DNA of 64,000 nt from Algoriphagus hitonicola (GCF_900113375.1 NZ_FOPC01000006.1:155459-219458), one strand, 5' to 3'; counted from the stretch's first letter, positions 45,104-55,136 are shown. Numbers and translations: made by a program. The notes: a model not told the origin generated them from the sequence alone.

Positions 45104-47203
45104 TTATCGATTAAAAAGATATCTGATCATAAAGGTGGTTTCAGAAATGGTGTTTCCTTCGATCTGCTGAAGTCCGGAGCTGATTTCATTTCTGTCGGTG
45201 TAGGTGGTTTTGGCATATCTGAAGTAAAAGGTCAATTTTCTCCCTAAGTCAAATTCCCCCAATAGATAATAGCGCTGACCTTGTCCAAATAATGCGGGAA
45301 TCGAGAATGTCCACAACACATTGTTTTCGAAAGCATATAATCGATTGTCGTATTCCAAGGCATCGAAGAGTGCATATCGTCCGGAGATCTTCCAGCGATT
45401 TCCAGCATATCTGATATCCTGATATATCAAAAAACCGTGGGTAGGGTCCTTGATTTGTTTGACTCTGCTCCAAAGAATTCGGGAGCGTATAAAAAGTTGA
45501 GGATTGACCTGATATTCCAGACCCCACATCCCGTTGATTCGGTCAATTGGCAGTGGAGTATAGGTCAGTTGTGGTTCACCTGAGTCGGTGAGATTTCGGT
45601 CTTTTTGCTCTTGTCTGATTTGGAGGTAAGTGGATAATTCCCTAAAAGGACTGAAGGTTACTCTGCTCAACCATTCAAATCCATTCGATGGGGCATAGAC
45701 TCGGAACTTCAGCCAGGGAAATCGAAAAAAATCATAATAGGAATTGATTTTCCAATTTTTATGCGGTCGGATTTCAAGACCCAGATAAGTGCCTTGTTCA
45801 TTTATCGGGCGGGTATTTTCCGAAAAGGCATTCCCATAAAAACTATGGAAATCCCGGTCGTATTTTCTCCATAAAACCGAAAGGTCGATTTTAGGATCCA
45901 GACTGGTCAGCATTCCCGCAAGAATCGCTTTTCCACCTGATTTAGAAATGGCAGATTCACTGAAAAAATTAATATTCTTCCAGTTCCAACTCCAGTAGAT
46001 ACTCCCCAACTGATTGGATTTTCCTGCAAATTCATATTGATTGTAGGGTCTGGGATCTCTTTGCCAAGTTGTTCCGAATTGCGTATGAAGAAAATTCAGT
46101 CCACTGTTCCATCTTCCATCACTTGAGGTATAATTCAAATTCGTTCCCAAGCTAAGCTCCCTTAATTGATTTTTAGTAGAAAGTTCACTGGCTGTACGAT
46201 GCAGACCGCTTTGATTTAACGAACTGAATCGAGATGGTTCATTTTCGAGGCTATCCAATGCCTCATCAATTCGTCCGTCTCTTGGTGCATAAGAAAACAT
46301 GACCGTGCTGTTCCATTTTCCCAGCTTTCGCGTAGCGGCTATTCCTCTGAAAAAACCAAACTCCAAAGCGGCGGTGTAAGGAATCAAACCAATACTACTT
46401 CTCCGAGCGGTGGGCACGGTTTCAACTCCTTTTCCTAAGGAATACCCCGCTCCGAAAACCAATCCTTGGCCAAAAGAGGCCTGATAATCTCCCAAGGTGA
46501 TGGTTTTCCAATTTCCCACCTCATATCTGGTGAAGTGATAGGAAAAAAAATTAAATCCATATCTGGCGCTTTTTCTATCCCAAATAAACTGCTCTCCGGC
46601 ATCCTTATCCAATGTAAAACCAAGACTAAAATCCCGGGGATGTTGGATTCTAAATCTCAAATAAAGATCATTTGGGTCACCCAAGTAGCGAGACGAAATC
46701 CGACCAGTTGAACTCGTATCCGCAGCAGTAAATCCTCTTCGAGTCTGCCAAACTCTACGACTTCTAAAGAGAAAATAAGCTTGTTCTTCTTCTTGAAGTC
46801 GCTGAAGAAAGGGGCGGGTTTTTCTACCGGTGGATTGAAGGGTGAAAAATGGGACTATTGATTCGATGAGTTCCATATCAAAACCGGGTATAGCTTGAAG
46901 TTCATATAGCGTAAGAAATGGACCGAATTTTTCTCGGTAATTGAGCAGGGAATTGATCTGATTCTGGTTGAGAAGGAAAAATTGCTGTAGTTCTTCGGCA
47001 CTTGCTTGATTGAGGTCTAGCGGGTTGAGGTAAAGCTGGAGCAGCACCTCATAGATGCTTTCGTAATCCAGTTCTTCATCCTGCACGGGAAATAAGCGCT
47101 CAATTAATTCATCCAGATCAATGGACTGTCGAGGAGGATTTTGGGCTTTTGCCTGAAGCGCTAGAATTTCAAACGCGATAAAAAAAATCAAAACCTTGTT
47201 CAT
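45104..47203 (-). CDS. Outer-membrane barrel with N-terminal helix-hairpin-helix DNA-binding-like domain
   Basis: A 699-residue exported protein. A signal peptide ends near residue 20. Residues about 50-120 hold ComEA-like helix-hairpin-helix motifs (PLDLNQASAEELQQF, LTLYELQAIPGFDMELIESI). Residues about 130-699 are alternating amphipathic strands (YLRFRIQHPRDFSLGFTLDKD type) ending in FMIRYLFNR, typical of outer-membrane barrels. It is translationally coupled to a FadL/PorV-like barrel gene (4-bp overlap). ComEA-type domains bind incoming DNA in competence, so a DNA-related role is possible but untested. Many Cytophagales genomes carry homologues of unknown function. Confidence 0.82.
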   Translation of the reverse strand: MNKVLIFFIAFEILALQAKAQNPPRQSIDLDELIERLFPVQDEELDYESIYEVLLQLYLNPLDLNQASAEELQQFFLLNQNQINSLLNYREKFGPFLTLYELQAIPGFDMELIESIVPFFTLQSTGRKTRPFLQRLQEEEQAYFLFRSRRVWQTRRGFTAADTSSTGRISSRYLGDPNDLYLRFRIQHPRDFSLGFTLDKDAGEQFIWDRKSARYGFNFFSYHFTRYEVGNWKTITLGDYQASFGQGLVFGAGYSLGKGVETVPTARRSSIGLIPYTAALEFGFFRGIAATRKLGKWNSTVMFSYAPRDGRIDEALDSLENEPSRFSSLNQSGLHRTASELSTKNQLRELSLGTNLNYTSSDGRWNSGLNFLHTQFGTTWQRDPRPYNQYEFAGKSNQLGSIYWSWNWKNINFFSESAISKSGGKAILAGMLTSLDPKIDLSVLWRKYDRDFHSFYGNAFSENTRPINEQGTYLGLEIRPHKNWKINSYYDFFRFPWLKFRVYAPSNGFEWLSRVTFSPFRELSTYLQIRQEQKDRNLTDSGEPQLTYTPLPIDRINGMWGLEYQVNPQLFIRSRILWSRVKQIKDPTHGFLIYQDIRYAGNRWKISGRYALFDALEYDNRLYAFENNVLWTFSIPALFGQGQRYYLLGEFDLGRKLTFYFRYAKTTYTDRNEISSGLQQIEGNTISETTFMIRYLFNR

Positions 47204-48015
47204 TGAAAAAGATAAGCTAGACTAAAATGATTGGTACTTCCTAAAGCGTGATTTCTACCTCTGCCGTAGTCAAATCTGAAAGATTGATACAGCAGACCAA
47301 AGCCAAAAAATAGTCGCGATGGATTGGAGTTGACTCCCAACCGAAGCTGAATCCATCGTTGAAGACTATATTCCAATCCAATTTTACTAACCGGATCCAA
47401 CAGGATATCCTTTTCTATTTCTAAAATAATGCTCAAGTATTCGGAGGGAGTATAGCGGGCTCCCAGTTGTATCGCTGTAGGAAGTCGGCTTTCTGATACT
47501 TTTGAGATTTTGCTTCGAGTCAAATTGGAAAAATGAGCTCCTATAAAAAATTCCGGTGAAAGTTCTGCGATGCCACCCAGACTAATCACAGGTACACCAC
47601 TACTTCCGAAGCCTTCGATTTGAGTTTGAAACCACTCCACTTTCGCGCCTAGAGAGGCTATTCCAAGGGTATTGGAAAAGCCCAAACCGATACTTTGTTG
47701 ATTAAAAAGCGATCCTCCGAATCTTGAAATTGAGAACCCGAAAGTTCCAAGGCTTGATTTATTGACTGCGGCCAGACTGAAGGTGTTGAGTTCTTTTAGA
47801 TTATAGCGCTGATCGTAGCCGACGGCGATTCCAGAGTTTTCCAAGCGATCGAGTCCTCCGATATTATTAAAAACCGTCCAAAGATCTAGGGTGTGGACAC
47901 GTAGATTTCCCATCCCTTGACTTCTTGCCCCATGGACCTGCGTCAGTGGATCCGTTTGCGCCTGAAGCTGAAAAATCACTCCAAGACTGAGCCAATAAAA
48001 AATCAACTTTTTCAT
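47200..48015 (-). CDS. FadL/PorV-like outer-membrane barrel protein
   Basis: A 271-residue exported protein with signal peptide (LSLGVIFQLQAQ). The mature sequence begins with GARSQGMGNLRV, followed by VFNNIGGLDRLE and amphipathic strands, as in PorV/PorQ and FadL-related barrels. It ends in AYLF-like aromatic residues. PorV/PorQ proteins help the type IX secretion system, but this one is shorter and its assignment to that system is uncertain. It is first in a two-gene unit with the HHH barrel protein. Confidence 0.75.
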   Translation of the reverse strand: MKKLIFYWLSLGVIFQLQAQTDPLTQVHGARSQGMGNLRVHTLDLWTVFNNIGGLDRLENSGIAVGYDQRYNLKELNTFSLAAVNKSSLGTFGFSISRFGGSLFNQQSIGLGFSNTLGIASLGAKVEWFQTQIEGFGSSGVPVISLGGIAELSPEFFIGAHFSNLTRSKISKVSESRLPTAIQLGARYTPSEYLSIILEIEKDILLDPVSKIGLEYSLQRWIQLRLGVNSNPSRLFFGFGLLYQSFRFDYGRGRNHALGSTNHFSLAYLFQ

Positions 48016-48098
48016 TTTCTCAGAAAAAATTACTCCTTAAGTTAAATAAAAAAATGTGGAGTCACCAAATTTTCAATTTGGTAATTCCTGATAATGAA

Positions 48099-49541
48099 TC
48101 AGAAAGGAGCTCGAAGGTTGAAGAAAAAATTGGCTCCGCCGGAATTATTAAAGGAGTATTCAAATCGAAAAACGGAATCATAAAGTCCAACCATATCAAT
48201 TCCCAATCCATAACCATACAGGTATCGGTTGGTTAAAGCGAGATTTTCGGGGAGGTAATTCCGGTCTTTGACATAGCCATGATCAAAATTTGCACTTAGG
48301 TAAAACTGAAAAGGAATGATACTGAATTCTTCCAAAGGGATGGTTTGGGATATATCAAACTCAAAATCAAGAAATTTCCATCGAAAACTGTTTTTATGAA
48401 CATAAAGCTGCTGTCCTTCAATGACATTGAGCTCATATCCCCGGATAAAATTGGGTGAGTATCCAATTCCCCTTACCAAAGTATAGGGCTGTCGAGGACT
48501 CAAAAACCAGTTAGTAGTCAGACCTGAAGCAATGTGAAATTTTTCGTTCAGTTTGAAGTACTTGTTCGCGGTGAGGTTCAATTCAATTTCATCAATATCT
48601 TCTAAATTAAATAAACCGTATTTGGTAGCCGATATTTGCAGCAGCTCACCTTGTGTGGCATAGGCGATATTATCTCTTTTGTCATGCCTAAAGGAATAGG
48701 TTAACCAAAAATAACTAAGCTCAGTATTATCATGTTGAAAATAATCTGGGTTCTCAATCAGCACATCTGGATCTATCCACGTTTTATTGAATCCAACATT
48801 GACTAGGTGAAAATTGTAAAATGTCCTTCTGAAGGTATAACGTAAGGCTGCTGCAAGATTCTTCCGCAGGACGTCCTCTGTTTCATTCGAATAAAAAACC
48901 TGACGGTTATTGGCGGATCGAATGGGAATTGTTTTCTGATCAAAAAATGTCACCTGAGCTGCTAATCCGTGTTTTTGTTTTTTGTCGATGTAGGGTTTGC
49001 TGTACAGTACATCAAGTGCTTTGGTAAATCCCAACTGCCCTGCAAATTTTAATTTTTCATTTCTTCCACCCACATTGGCGTGAGAGATTCGGGCTCCGTA
49101 ATTGACCCGGGAAAAATCCCGCTGTTGATTGGTCCACCACTCAGAGAAGTTTCGGTCAGCTAAAGCAAAAATGATTGAAGGCACCACGTACCATCGCTCC
49201 TTTACTGCAATCAAAACTTCTACTTCATCAGTTCCAGTCAAAAGCGGGGTGATTTCCACCGTAGTAAATAGCCGGAGATTGTAGATTTTTTGGCGATCCG
49301 ATTGGATAATCTGTAAAAAAGTATCCCAATCATAATAGAAGTCTGTAGTAAAATCGAGTTCTCGGAGAATGATATCCTTTTGGGTTTTTTCATTTCCGAT
49401 AATAAAAATATTATTGACCTTTATGCTGTCAGGCGTATCCAGTTTCATCGGGGCATAACTAGTATCTTGTCCCAGTACTTGCTGGGAAAAACCGACCCAA
49501 ATGAGTCCCAAAATAAATATATGTTTGATCCTGACTTTCAA
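48099..49541 (-). CDS. BamA/TamA-like outer-membrane protein
   Basis: A 480-residue exported protein. A signal peptide is followed by one POTRA-like domain (about 40-120, VNNIFIIGNEKTQKDIILREL, then YNLRLFTTVEI). A 16-strand-type barrel region of the Omp85 superfamily follows. Near the C-terminus VFRFEYSFNNSGGANFFFNLRAPF closes the barrel with a Phe. It is shorter than BamA, which has five POTRA domains, so it is more like the short single-POTRA Omp85 proteins of Bacteroidota. Cargo and role are unknown. Confidence 0.85.
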   Translation of the reverse strand: MKVRIKHIFILGLIWVGFSQQVLGQDTSYAPMKLDTPDSIKVNNIFIIGNEKTQKDIILRELDFTTDFYYDWDTFLQIIQSDRQKIYNLRLFTTVEITPLLTGTDEVEVLIAVKERWYVVPSIIFALADRNFSEWWTNQQRDFSRVNYGARISHANVGGRNEKLKFAGQLGFTKALDVLYSKPYIDKKQKHGLAAQVTFFDQKTIPIRSANNRQVFYSNETEDVLRKNLAAALRYTFRRTFYNFHLVNVGFNKTWIDPDVLIENPDYFQHDNTELSYFWLTYSFRHDKRDNIAYATQGELLQISATKYGLFNLEDIDEIELNLTANKYFKLNEKFHIASGLTTNWFLSPRQPYTLVRGIGYSPNFIRGYELNVIEGQQLYVHKNSFRWKFLDFEFDISQTIPLEEFSIIPFQFYLSANFDHGYVKDRNYLPENLALTNRYLYGYGLGIDMVGLYDSVFRFEYSFNNSGGANFFFNLRAPF

Positions 49542-49600
49542 TTGGAATTTTGTCTCAAATCCTTTGGTTTATTTCTTGAGTGTCATTAGTCAAAAACGGT

Positions 49601-49825
49601 ATGTTTAAATCCTTTTTTAGAAAATTAGCCATCTTTCCGATTTTGGTTTATCAATACACCATTTCACCACTTTTTCCATCTACTTGTCGCTATACGCCTA
49701 CTTGTAGCCAATATACGAAGGAAGCCATTCAAAAGTATGGACCTATCAAAGGTGGATGGTTGGGGATCAAGCGAATTGCGAGTTGTCATCCTTGGGGTGG
49801 TCACGGTCACGATCCTGTTCCTTAA
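49601..49825 (+). CDS. yidD: Membrane protein insertion efficiency factor YidD
   Basis: A 74-residue YidD protein, which aids YidC-dependent insertion of membrane proteins. [24 protein letters not shown] and [13 protein letters not shown] are the family signatures. I chose the ATG at 49601 because YidD proteins begin just before the amphipathic helix; a GTG at 49580 would add seven residues. Its stop overlaps the lgt stop codon by 4 bp on the opposite strand. It diverges from the BamA-like gene. Confidence 0.93.
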   Translation: MFKSFFRKLAIFPILVYQYTISPLFPSTCRYTPTCSQYTKEAIQKYGPIKGGWLGIKRIASCHPWGGHGHDPVP

Positions 49826-50928
49826 ACGTTTTGGGGAGGTTTCAACCCGGATTTCAAAGCTCTGACTACCAGAAATACCCCTCCGATGACTAAGGGTATA
49901 CTCAAGATCTGTCCCATATTATAAGTCATCGTCTCTTCAAATTCTACCTGATTTTCTTTGAGAAATTCCCAAATAAAGCGCATTCCAAAGACCGAAATCA
50001 GGAAAATACCCAAAAGTAATCCCTCTGGAACGCGATCTTTATATTTCAACCAGATTGCCAACAAAATCAGGAAAATCGCAAAATAGGAGAGTGACTCATA
50101 GATCTGTGTGGGGTATTTAGCTCGACCAAAAGTCTCTACTGTAGCAATGAATTTATCGGATTGTTCCTCAAGAGTCAATCTCAACTCGGACTCAGGTTCT
50201 TCTGCAAAGTACGTTTTGGTGGAGTTAAATTGGGTCAGCGCGTATTTGATATCACTTCGAAGCGTGGATTCTAAGGTTTCTTCGGTAAAGTTACCTTTGG
50301 AAATTTGAAGTTCTATATTGACAGGTACGATTCCATTTCCCTGAAGTTCTTCAGTGCGATCTTCCGGTTTGTACGCTTCGATGGATTCAAGTGGCACCTT
50401 GAGTGACTGCAAGACCTCCTCTGCAGAATAGGCATACACAAAACCAGAATCTGTCCCGGTGTCTTTTCCTCCGATTTCTGAGTTCATCAAGTTACCCAAT
50501 CTAATCAAGGCTCCTGTCAGAGCAGTGACAATGACGATCCGATCTACGACCCAAAGGTAGCTCTGCCCGGGTGTGCGTTTGGCATAGAGCCACAAAGCAA
50601 ATAAAATTGCGATAGCCGCTCCGTGTGAGGCTAGACCACCTTCCCAGACTTTTAGAATGTCGATGGGATTGCTGAGATAGCGCTCCGGTTCATAGAATAA
50701 CACGTGTCCCAATCGGGCTCCGATGATCGTGGACAAAACCATGTATATGGTCAATTTGTCCACCAATTCCTCTTTTTGACCTTCTTTTCGGAAAAAATAA
50801 ACCATAATCTGCTGGGAAATAATAAATCCCAAGGCAAACAATAAACTGTACCATCTCAATCGATCAAAGCCGGAAAATACTGCAGGATTTGGGTCCCACA
50901 CGACATAATTCAAAAAAGAATCAATCAT
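49822..50928 (-). CDS. lgt: Prolipoprotein diacylglyceryl transferase with an extended head domain
   Basis: A 368-residue Lgt, which transfers diacylglycerol to the lipobox cysteine of prelipoproteins in the inner membrane. [11 protein letters not shown] holds the conserved His-Gly, and [13 protein letters not shown] is the Lgt signature; YPTQIYESL marks the last helices. An insertion of about 110 residues (about 155-265, rich in acidic residues) lies between the signature and YPTQIYE, in the periplasmic head. E. coli Lgt is about 290 residues. Larger inserts are seen in other Bacteroidota. It lies 10 bp downstream of nadE. Confidence 0.95.
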   Translation of the reverse strand: MIDSFLNYVVWDPNPAVFSGFDRLRWYSLLFALGFIISQQIMVYFFRKEGQKEELVDKLTIYMVLSTIIGARLGHVLFYEPERYLSNPIDILKVWEGGLASHGAAIAILFALWLYAKRTPGQSYLWVVDRIVIVTALTGALIRLGNLMNSEIGGKDTGTDSGFVYAYSAEEVLQSLKVPLESIEAYKPEDRTEELQGNGIVPVNIELQISKGNFTEETLESTLRSDIKYALTQFNSTKTYFAEEPESELRLTLEEQSDKFIATVETFGRAKYPTQIYESLSYFAIFLILLAIWLKYKDRVPEGLLLGIFLISVFGMRFIWEFLKENQVEFEETMTYNMGQILSIPLVIGGVFLVVRALKSGLKPPQNV

Positions 50929-50938
50929 AATTTATGCG

Positions 50939-52771
50939 TCAAATTTGTTCTAGTTGTGCTAATTCCTCTGAAAATCCCCCGGAAAGAATGGGGAAACGAC
51001 ACCAGGTTTTCGGGTCTACGTTAAATTGATCCAAGTGGAAGGCTGGCGCATATCGCTCGCGTTTCCATTGGTTTCGAGCCCAAAGTTGAAAGAATTTTTT
51101 GATATACCCTTTCAATAATTGCTTTTCTATGTCCATCTCATCGCTTAGAATTATAAAAATATCCAAAGGAGAACGTCTGTCCCGAATTGCGAGCTTTTCG
51201 ATTTCTAAAATCAAATCATAAGGCATTAAATCCTTCTCATCGGTTTGCGACCGCTCCTGAGGTCTTAGCTCTGCGGATGGCTGCAATGAGTTGACCCATG
51301 AGAGGCCTGGTCGATTCAGATTTTTCTCTGCCCATCTGAGCCAGTTTAAAATAAAAAACTTATCCACCCCTGCGATAGGAGAAATACTTCCGCTCGTATC
51401 TCCGTCCATGGTAGCATAGCCTACATCTCCTTCGCTTCGATTGGAAGTAGAGAGCAGTAGGGCATTATTGAGGTTTGCCAGCATCCAAATAATAGGGGAG
51501 CGGGAGCGGGCCTGAATGTTTTGCAAGGTAATATCGTCCTGCTCCCAAGTCAATTCCCTTCCCATTACTTTTTCAATCTTTTGGATGTAGGAATCCACTT
51601 CCTCATCTATGGTCCAATGGTGAAATTTTGCACCTAGACTTTCAGCCAGCATTTTGGCACTTTCAAACGTTTCCTGAGAAGAATTTTTGGTTCCTTGATA
51701 GGCCGTGGTCAACAGCTTATTGACCAGCTTCTTTTCATTTTGATGCTCAGAAGAAATAGTTAGCCTTCGGCAAAATTCATCCAAGCCCAATTCCTCGAGT
51801 CCTCTACGGACCATCTCAGCGACCAAAACCGCAATGGTGGAAGAATCCGCCCCTCCAGAAAGCGACAAGACGAATCCCCCGCTTTTGCTTTTGCGCAGGT
51901 AATCGTAAAGCCCTAACGAAGATGCTTGAACAAACTCCCATTCTTTTTCTAGCGTAGGAGCGATAGATTGCTCTTGGGGCGAAAGTTCAAAGTCGATGAC
52001 TTGAAAATGTTGAAAAGAGAGCAGTTGATTTCGGCTTAGGATATTCCCTTTATTTGCTAGGACGCATTCACCGTCAAAAATCATCCGGCCCGCTTCATTT
52101 CCCAAAAGGTTGACATAGCAATAATAGCAGTCAAAAGTCTTGCTGCTGAATTCGATAAGTTCTCGACGTTCTTGGGTTTTGCCCATAGCAAAATGGCTTG
52201 CACTCGGGCAAAAAATCAAGTCTATTCCTCGTTTTTGAAGTCTATAGCCGGGCCTGCTTGTTCCTCTCCAGGCATCTTCGCAGATTTCAAAGCCGTATCT
52301 GATTGTTTTGTGGGTTAAAATCTGATCTCCAAAAGGTACTTTTTCTCCGAAAAAATCAAAATCAATCAAGCGATTGGCTTCCCAAGGGGTAAACCAGCGA
52401 AATTCATAATGAACTCCATCGAGGGCCATAAATTGCTTCGGTACAAATCCTATTAATTTCCCGTCTTCGATTATGGCCATGGTATTGTACACCTGGTTTT
52501 CGAGACGAACCGGCACCCCAACTGCCACCGTGATATCTTCGCAGTGAGGGACGAGTGCCTTTACTTGCTCCAGGGCTTTTTTAGGAAACCATATGCTCAG
52601 GAATAGATCTTCTGATCCATATCCAGTAATCGCCAATTCGGGTAAGCAAAGAATTTCGACTTGTCGTGAACGGGCTTCTTGGATGGCTAGGATTATCCGT
52701 GAAAGATTTCCTTCCCAGTCTAGGGGTGTTTGATTTACAGGAGCGCCGGCAATTTTAATAGCAGCCATCAT
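50939..52771 (-). CDS. nadE: Glutamine-dependent NAD+ synthetase
   Basis: A 610-residue NadE, making NAD+ from nicotinate adenine dinucleotide with glutamine as nitrogen donor. The N-terminal nitrilase-like glutaminase domain (about 1-260) has its Glu in LPELAITGYG, Lys in VPKQFMAL and Cys in FEICEDAW. The C-terminal synthetase domain (about 285-600) has the SGGADSS P-loop and MDGDTSGSISPIAGVDKFF. There are two ATGs, at 52771 and 52768. Length is typical for the two-domain enzyme. It lies between rnc and lgt on the same strand. Confidence 0.96.
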   Translation of the reverse strand: MMAAIKIAGAPVNQTPLDWEGNLSRIILAIQEARSRQVEILCLPELAITGYGSEDLFLSIWFPKKALEQVKALVPHCEDITVAVGVPVRLENQVYNTMAIIEDGKLIGFVPKQFMALDGVHYEFRWFTPWEANRLIDFDFFGEKVPFGDQILTHKTIRYGFEICEDAWRGTSRPGYRLQKRGIDLIFCPSASHFAMGKTQERRELIEFSSKTFDCYYCYVNLLGNEAGRMIFDGECVLANKGNILSRNQLLSFQHFQVIDFELSPQEQSIAPTLEKEWEFVQASSLGLYDYLRKSKSGGFVLSLSGGADSSTIAVLVAEMVRRGLEELGLDEFCRRLTISSEHQNEKKLVNKLLTTAYQGTKNSSQETFESAKMLAESLGAKFHHWTIDEEVDSYIQKIEKVMGRELTWEQDDITLQNIQARSRSPIIWMLANLNNALLLSTSNRSEGDVGYATMDGDTSGSISPIAGVDKFFILNWLRWAEKNLNRPGLSWVNSLQPSAELRPQERSQTDEKDLMPYDLILEIEKLAIRDRRSPLDIFIILSDEMDIEKQLLKGYIKKFFQLWARNQWKRERYAPAFHLDQFNVDPKTWCRFPILSGGFSEELAQLEQI

Positions 52772-52779
52772 TTTTTTTA

Positions 52780-53520
52780 TTAGGTCGGGATATTTAAATG
52801 GATGCAGGCATTGCTGGAAGCTTCCTGCTCAGCTTTTTTCTTGGTTGGGCCTTTGCCTTGCGCTAATTCTACCCCATCCACTTCCAGAGCAACAACAAAT
52901 TCCTTGAAACGTTGGTTGCCACTGACCTGTAATACTTTGTATTCAACCTGTTTGTTTTCTCGCTGAGACCATTCAATGATTTTTGACTTATAATTGGTGG
53001 TTGCAGCAATCATTTCATCCAAATCAAAGTGCAGGAGTATTCGTTTGAGAATGAATTTCTTGGTAAACGTGTACCCTTTATCTAGGTAAACTGCCCCGAT
53101 AAATGCCTCTAGAATATCTCCGTAGAGTGATTTGTGCCCATGAAAATTTCGTTCTCCAATTACTTGATCGAGCACATTTCGAAGCCCGATTTTTATTCCT
53201 GCTTCATTGAGGCTTTCCCGGTTGACGAGTTTGGAGCGAGATTCGGTTAAAAAGCCTTCATCTCGAAAGGGATACTTTTGGAAAAGATGCTCGGCGATTA
53301 CCGTTCCAAGCACCGCATCTCCCAAAAACTCCAATCGTTCGTTGGACATTTTGAATCCCTTGGAGTTTTCCTCGCCCAAGCCGGCAGGGGTGAGGGCAAG
53401 TTTGTAAAGGGAAATGTTAAAAGGCTTGCTACCCGTCATCATCTTGATGGAGGCAGCAAGCCTTTTTTCATAATTACTCAGGAATAGATTTTGAAATCCT
53501 AGTTTCTGAAAGAGTTTCAA
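52780..53520 (-). CDS. rnc: Ribonuclease III
   Basis: A 246-residue RNase III that cuts double-stranded RNA in rRNA and mRNA processing. The signature ERLEFLGDAVLGTVIAE is intact, followed by GDILEAFIGAVYLDKG with the metal ligands. A double-stranded RNA-binding domain (about 175-245) ends with GKGPTKKKAEQEASSNA. I chose the TTG at 53520, 7 bp after the fabF stop, because homologues begin with a similar MKxFQKLG segment. The longer frame starts with another TTG at 53577 inside fabF. It forms the classical acpP-fabF-rnc operon. Confidence 0.94.
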   Translation of the reverse strand: MKLFQKLGFQNLFLSNYEKRLAASIKMMTGSKPFNISLYKLALTPAGLGEENSKGFKMSNERLEFLGDAVLGTVIAEHLFQKYPFRDEGFLTESRSKLVNRESLNEAGIKIGLRNVLDQVIGERNFHGHKSLYGDILEAFIGAVYLDKGYTFTKKFILKRILLHFDLDEMIAATTNYKSKIIEWSQRENKQVEYKVLQVSGNQRFKEFVVALEVDGVELAQGKGPTKKKAEQEASSNACIHLNIPT

Positions 53521-53527
53521 ACCCTGA

Positions 53528-54778
53528 TCAGTTATATTTTTTGAAAATGAGGGAGCAGTTATGTCCACCAAATCCAAAGGTATTACTTAGCGCATAGTTT
53601 ATATCGCGGGACTGCGCCTGATTGAATGTCAGATTCAATTTAGGATCAATCACTTCATCATCGGTAAAATGATTGATCGTCGGCGGAACCAAGCTGTTTT
53701 GTATAGCGAGAATACATGCGATAGCCTCAATAGCTCCCGTAGCTCCCAGCAAGTGACCGGTCATAGACTTGGTGCTGCTGATATTGAGATTGTAGGCATG
53801 ATCACCGAATACGTTTTGAATCGCTTTGATTTCAGACAAATCACCCAATGGTGTCGAAGTACCGTGAACATTGATGTAATCGATAACATTCGGAGAAAGG
53901 TTGGCATCGCTTAGTGCTTCTGTCATCACGCTGCTCGCTCCAAGTCCTTCAGGATGTGGAGCGGTAATGTGATTCGCATCGGCTGACATACCGCCACCCA
54001 CGATTTCTGCATATATTTTAGCTCCACGAGCTAGTGCATGCTCATATTCTTCCAAAATCAACGCACCGGCACCTTCACCAAGTACGAATCCGTCTCGATC
54101 TTTGTCAAAAGGGCGAGAAGCCGTAGCTGGAGAGTCATTTCGTTGAGAAAGTGCCTTCATGGCATTGAAACCACCAACTCCTGCTTCGGTAACCGTTGCC
54201 TCAGAACCCCCGCTGATGAAAATGTCAGCTTTGCCTAATCGGATGTAATTAAATGCATCGATCAGGGCATTGGTTGCAGAAGCGCATGCTGATACCGTAC
54301 AGAAATTTGGGCCTCTAAATCCATATTTGATGGAAATAAACCCAGCACTGATATCAGCAATCATTTTAGGGATAAAGAACGGATTGAATCGTGGGACACC
54401 ATCGCCTTTTGCAAAATCGGTGACTTCATCCTGAAACGTCCGTAATCCACCTATACCGGATCCCCAAATCACACCAGCACGGGCTTTGTTGATTTTTTCA
54501 AGATCCAGACCTGAATCTGTCATGGCCTCATCCACAGAGATCATGGCGTATTGGGTGAACGGATCCATCTTTCTTGCTTCTTTTCGATCAATAAACTGCT
54601 CGACATCAAGATTTTTGACCTCGCAGGCAAATTGAGTTTTGAATTTTGAAGCGTCGAATTTTGTGATTGGTGCAGCACCACTTACACCCGTAGCCAAACC
54701 TCTCCAGAATTCATCTGCAGTATTGCCTATGGGCGTAAGGGCACCTATACCAGTTACAACAACTCTTTTTAAATTCAT
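53528..54778 (-). CDS. fabF: 3-oxoacyl-[acyl-carrier-protein] synthase II
   Basis: A 416-residue KAS II condensing enzyme for fatty acid elongation. The active-site cysteine is in CTVSACASATNA. The two histidines are in NVHGTSTPLGD and SMTGHLLGATGAIEA, giving the Cys-His-His triad of FabF/FabB. NTFGFGGHNCSLIF is the conserved C-terminus. Its start is 19 bp after acpP and rnc follows, so acpP-fabF-rnc form one operon. Length and motifs are standard. Confidence 0.97.
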   Translation of the reverse strand: MNLKRVVVTGIGALTPIGNTADEFWRGLATGVSGAAPITKFDASKFKTQFACEVKNLDVEQFIDRKEARKMDPFTQYAMISVDEAMTDSGLDLEKINKARAGVIWGSGIGGLRTFQDEVTDFAKGDGVPRFNPFFIPKMIADISAGFISIKYGFRGPNFCTVSACASATNALIDAFNYIRLGKADIFISGGSEATVTEAGVGGFNAMKALSQRNDSPATASRPFDKDRDGFVLGEGAGALILEEYEHALARGAKIYAEIVGGGMSADANHITAPHPEGLGASSVMTEALSDANLSPNVIDYINVHGTSTPLGDLSEIKAIQNVFGDHAYNLNISSTKSMTGHLLGATGAIEAIACILAIQNSLVPPTINHFTDDEVIDPKLNLTFNQAQSRDINYALSNTFGFGGHNCSLIFKKYN

Positions 54779-54797
54779 AGAATGAATTTAGGGGTTA

Positions 54798-55034
54798 TTA
54801 TTTTACGTTAGCCTCAAGATAGGAAACGGCCTGTCCAACCGTACCGATTTGCTCAGCCTGATCATCTGGGATGGAGATGTTGAATTCTTTTTCGAATTCC
54901 ATGATTAGTTCTACAGTATCCAAAGAATCAGCTCCCAAATCATTGGTAAAGCTTGCCTCTAGGGTTACTTCAGACTCTTCAACGCCCAGTTTGTCAACGA
55001 TGATGGCTTTTACTTTTTGTGCAATTTCAGACAT
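54798..55034 (-). CDS. acpP: Acyl carrier protein
   Basis: A 78-residue acyl carrier protein. The [14 protein letters not shown] motif holds the serine that receives 4'-phosphopantetheine. The protein is highly acidic, as expected. It heads the acpP-fabF-rnc operon and is divergent from the IPExxxVDY gene, with a 127-bp gap that holds the latter's promoter. The motif TTTCTTTG occurs twice upstream on the minus strand, but it is too degenerate to call a promoter. Confidence 0.97.
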   Translation of the reverse strand: MSEIAQKVKAIIVDKLGVEESEVTLEASFTNDLGADSLDTVELIMEFEKEFNISIPDDQAEQIGTVGQAVSYLEANVK

Positions 55035-55136
55035 TTTGTGATCAGTTTAGTTAATAACACTCCGCAAAGAAATATATTTAATAGCTAATTGACAAAGAAA
55101 TGGCAGAAGTAAATTTTTGAGCACTTGTTCTTTTCG

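Noticed and set aside
48099..49541. Essential BamA assembly factor
   Set aside because: Only one POTRA-like domain is visible and the protein is about half the length of BamA, so it is a shorter Omp85 relative.
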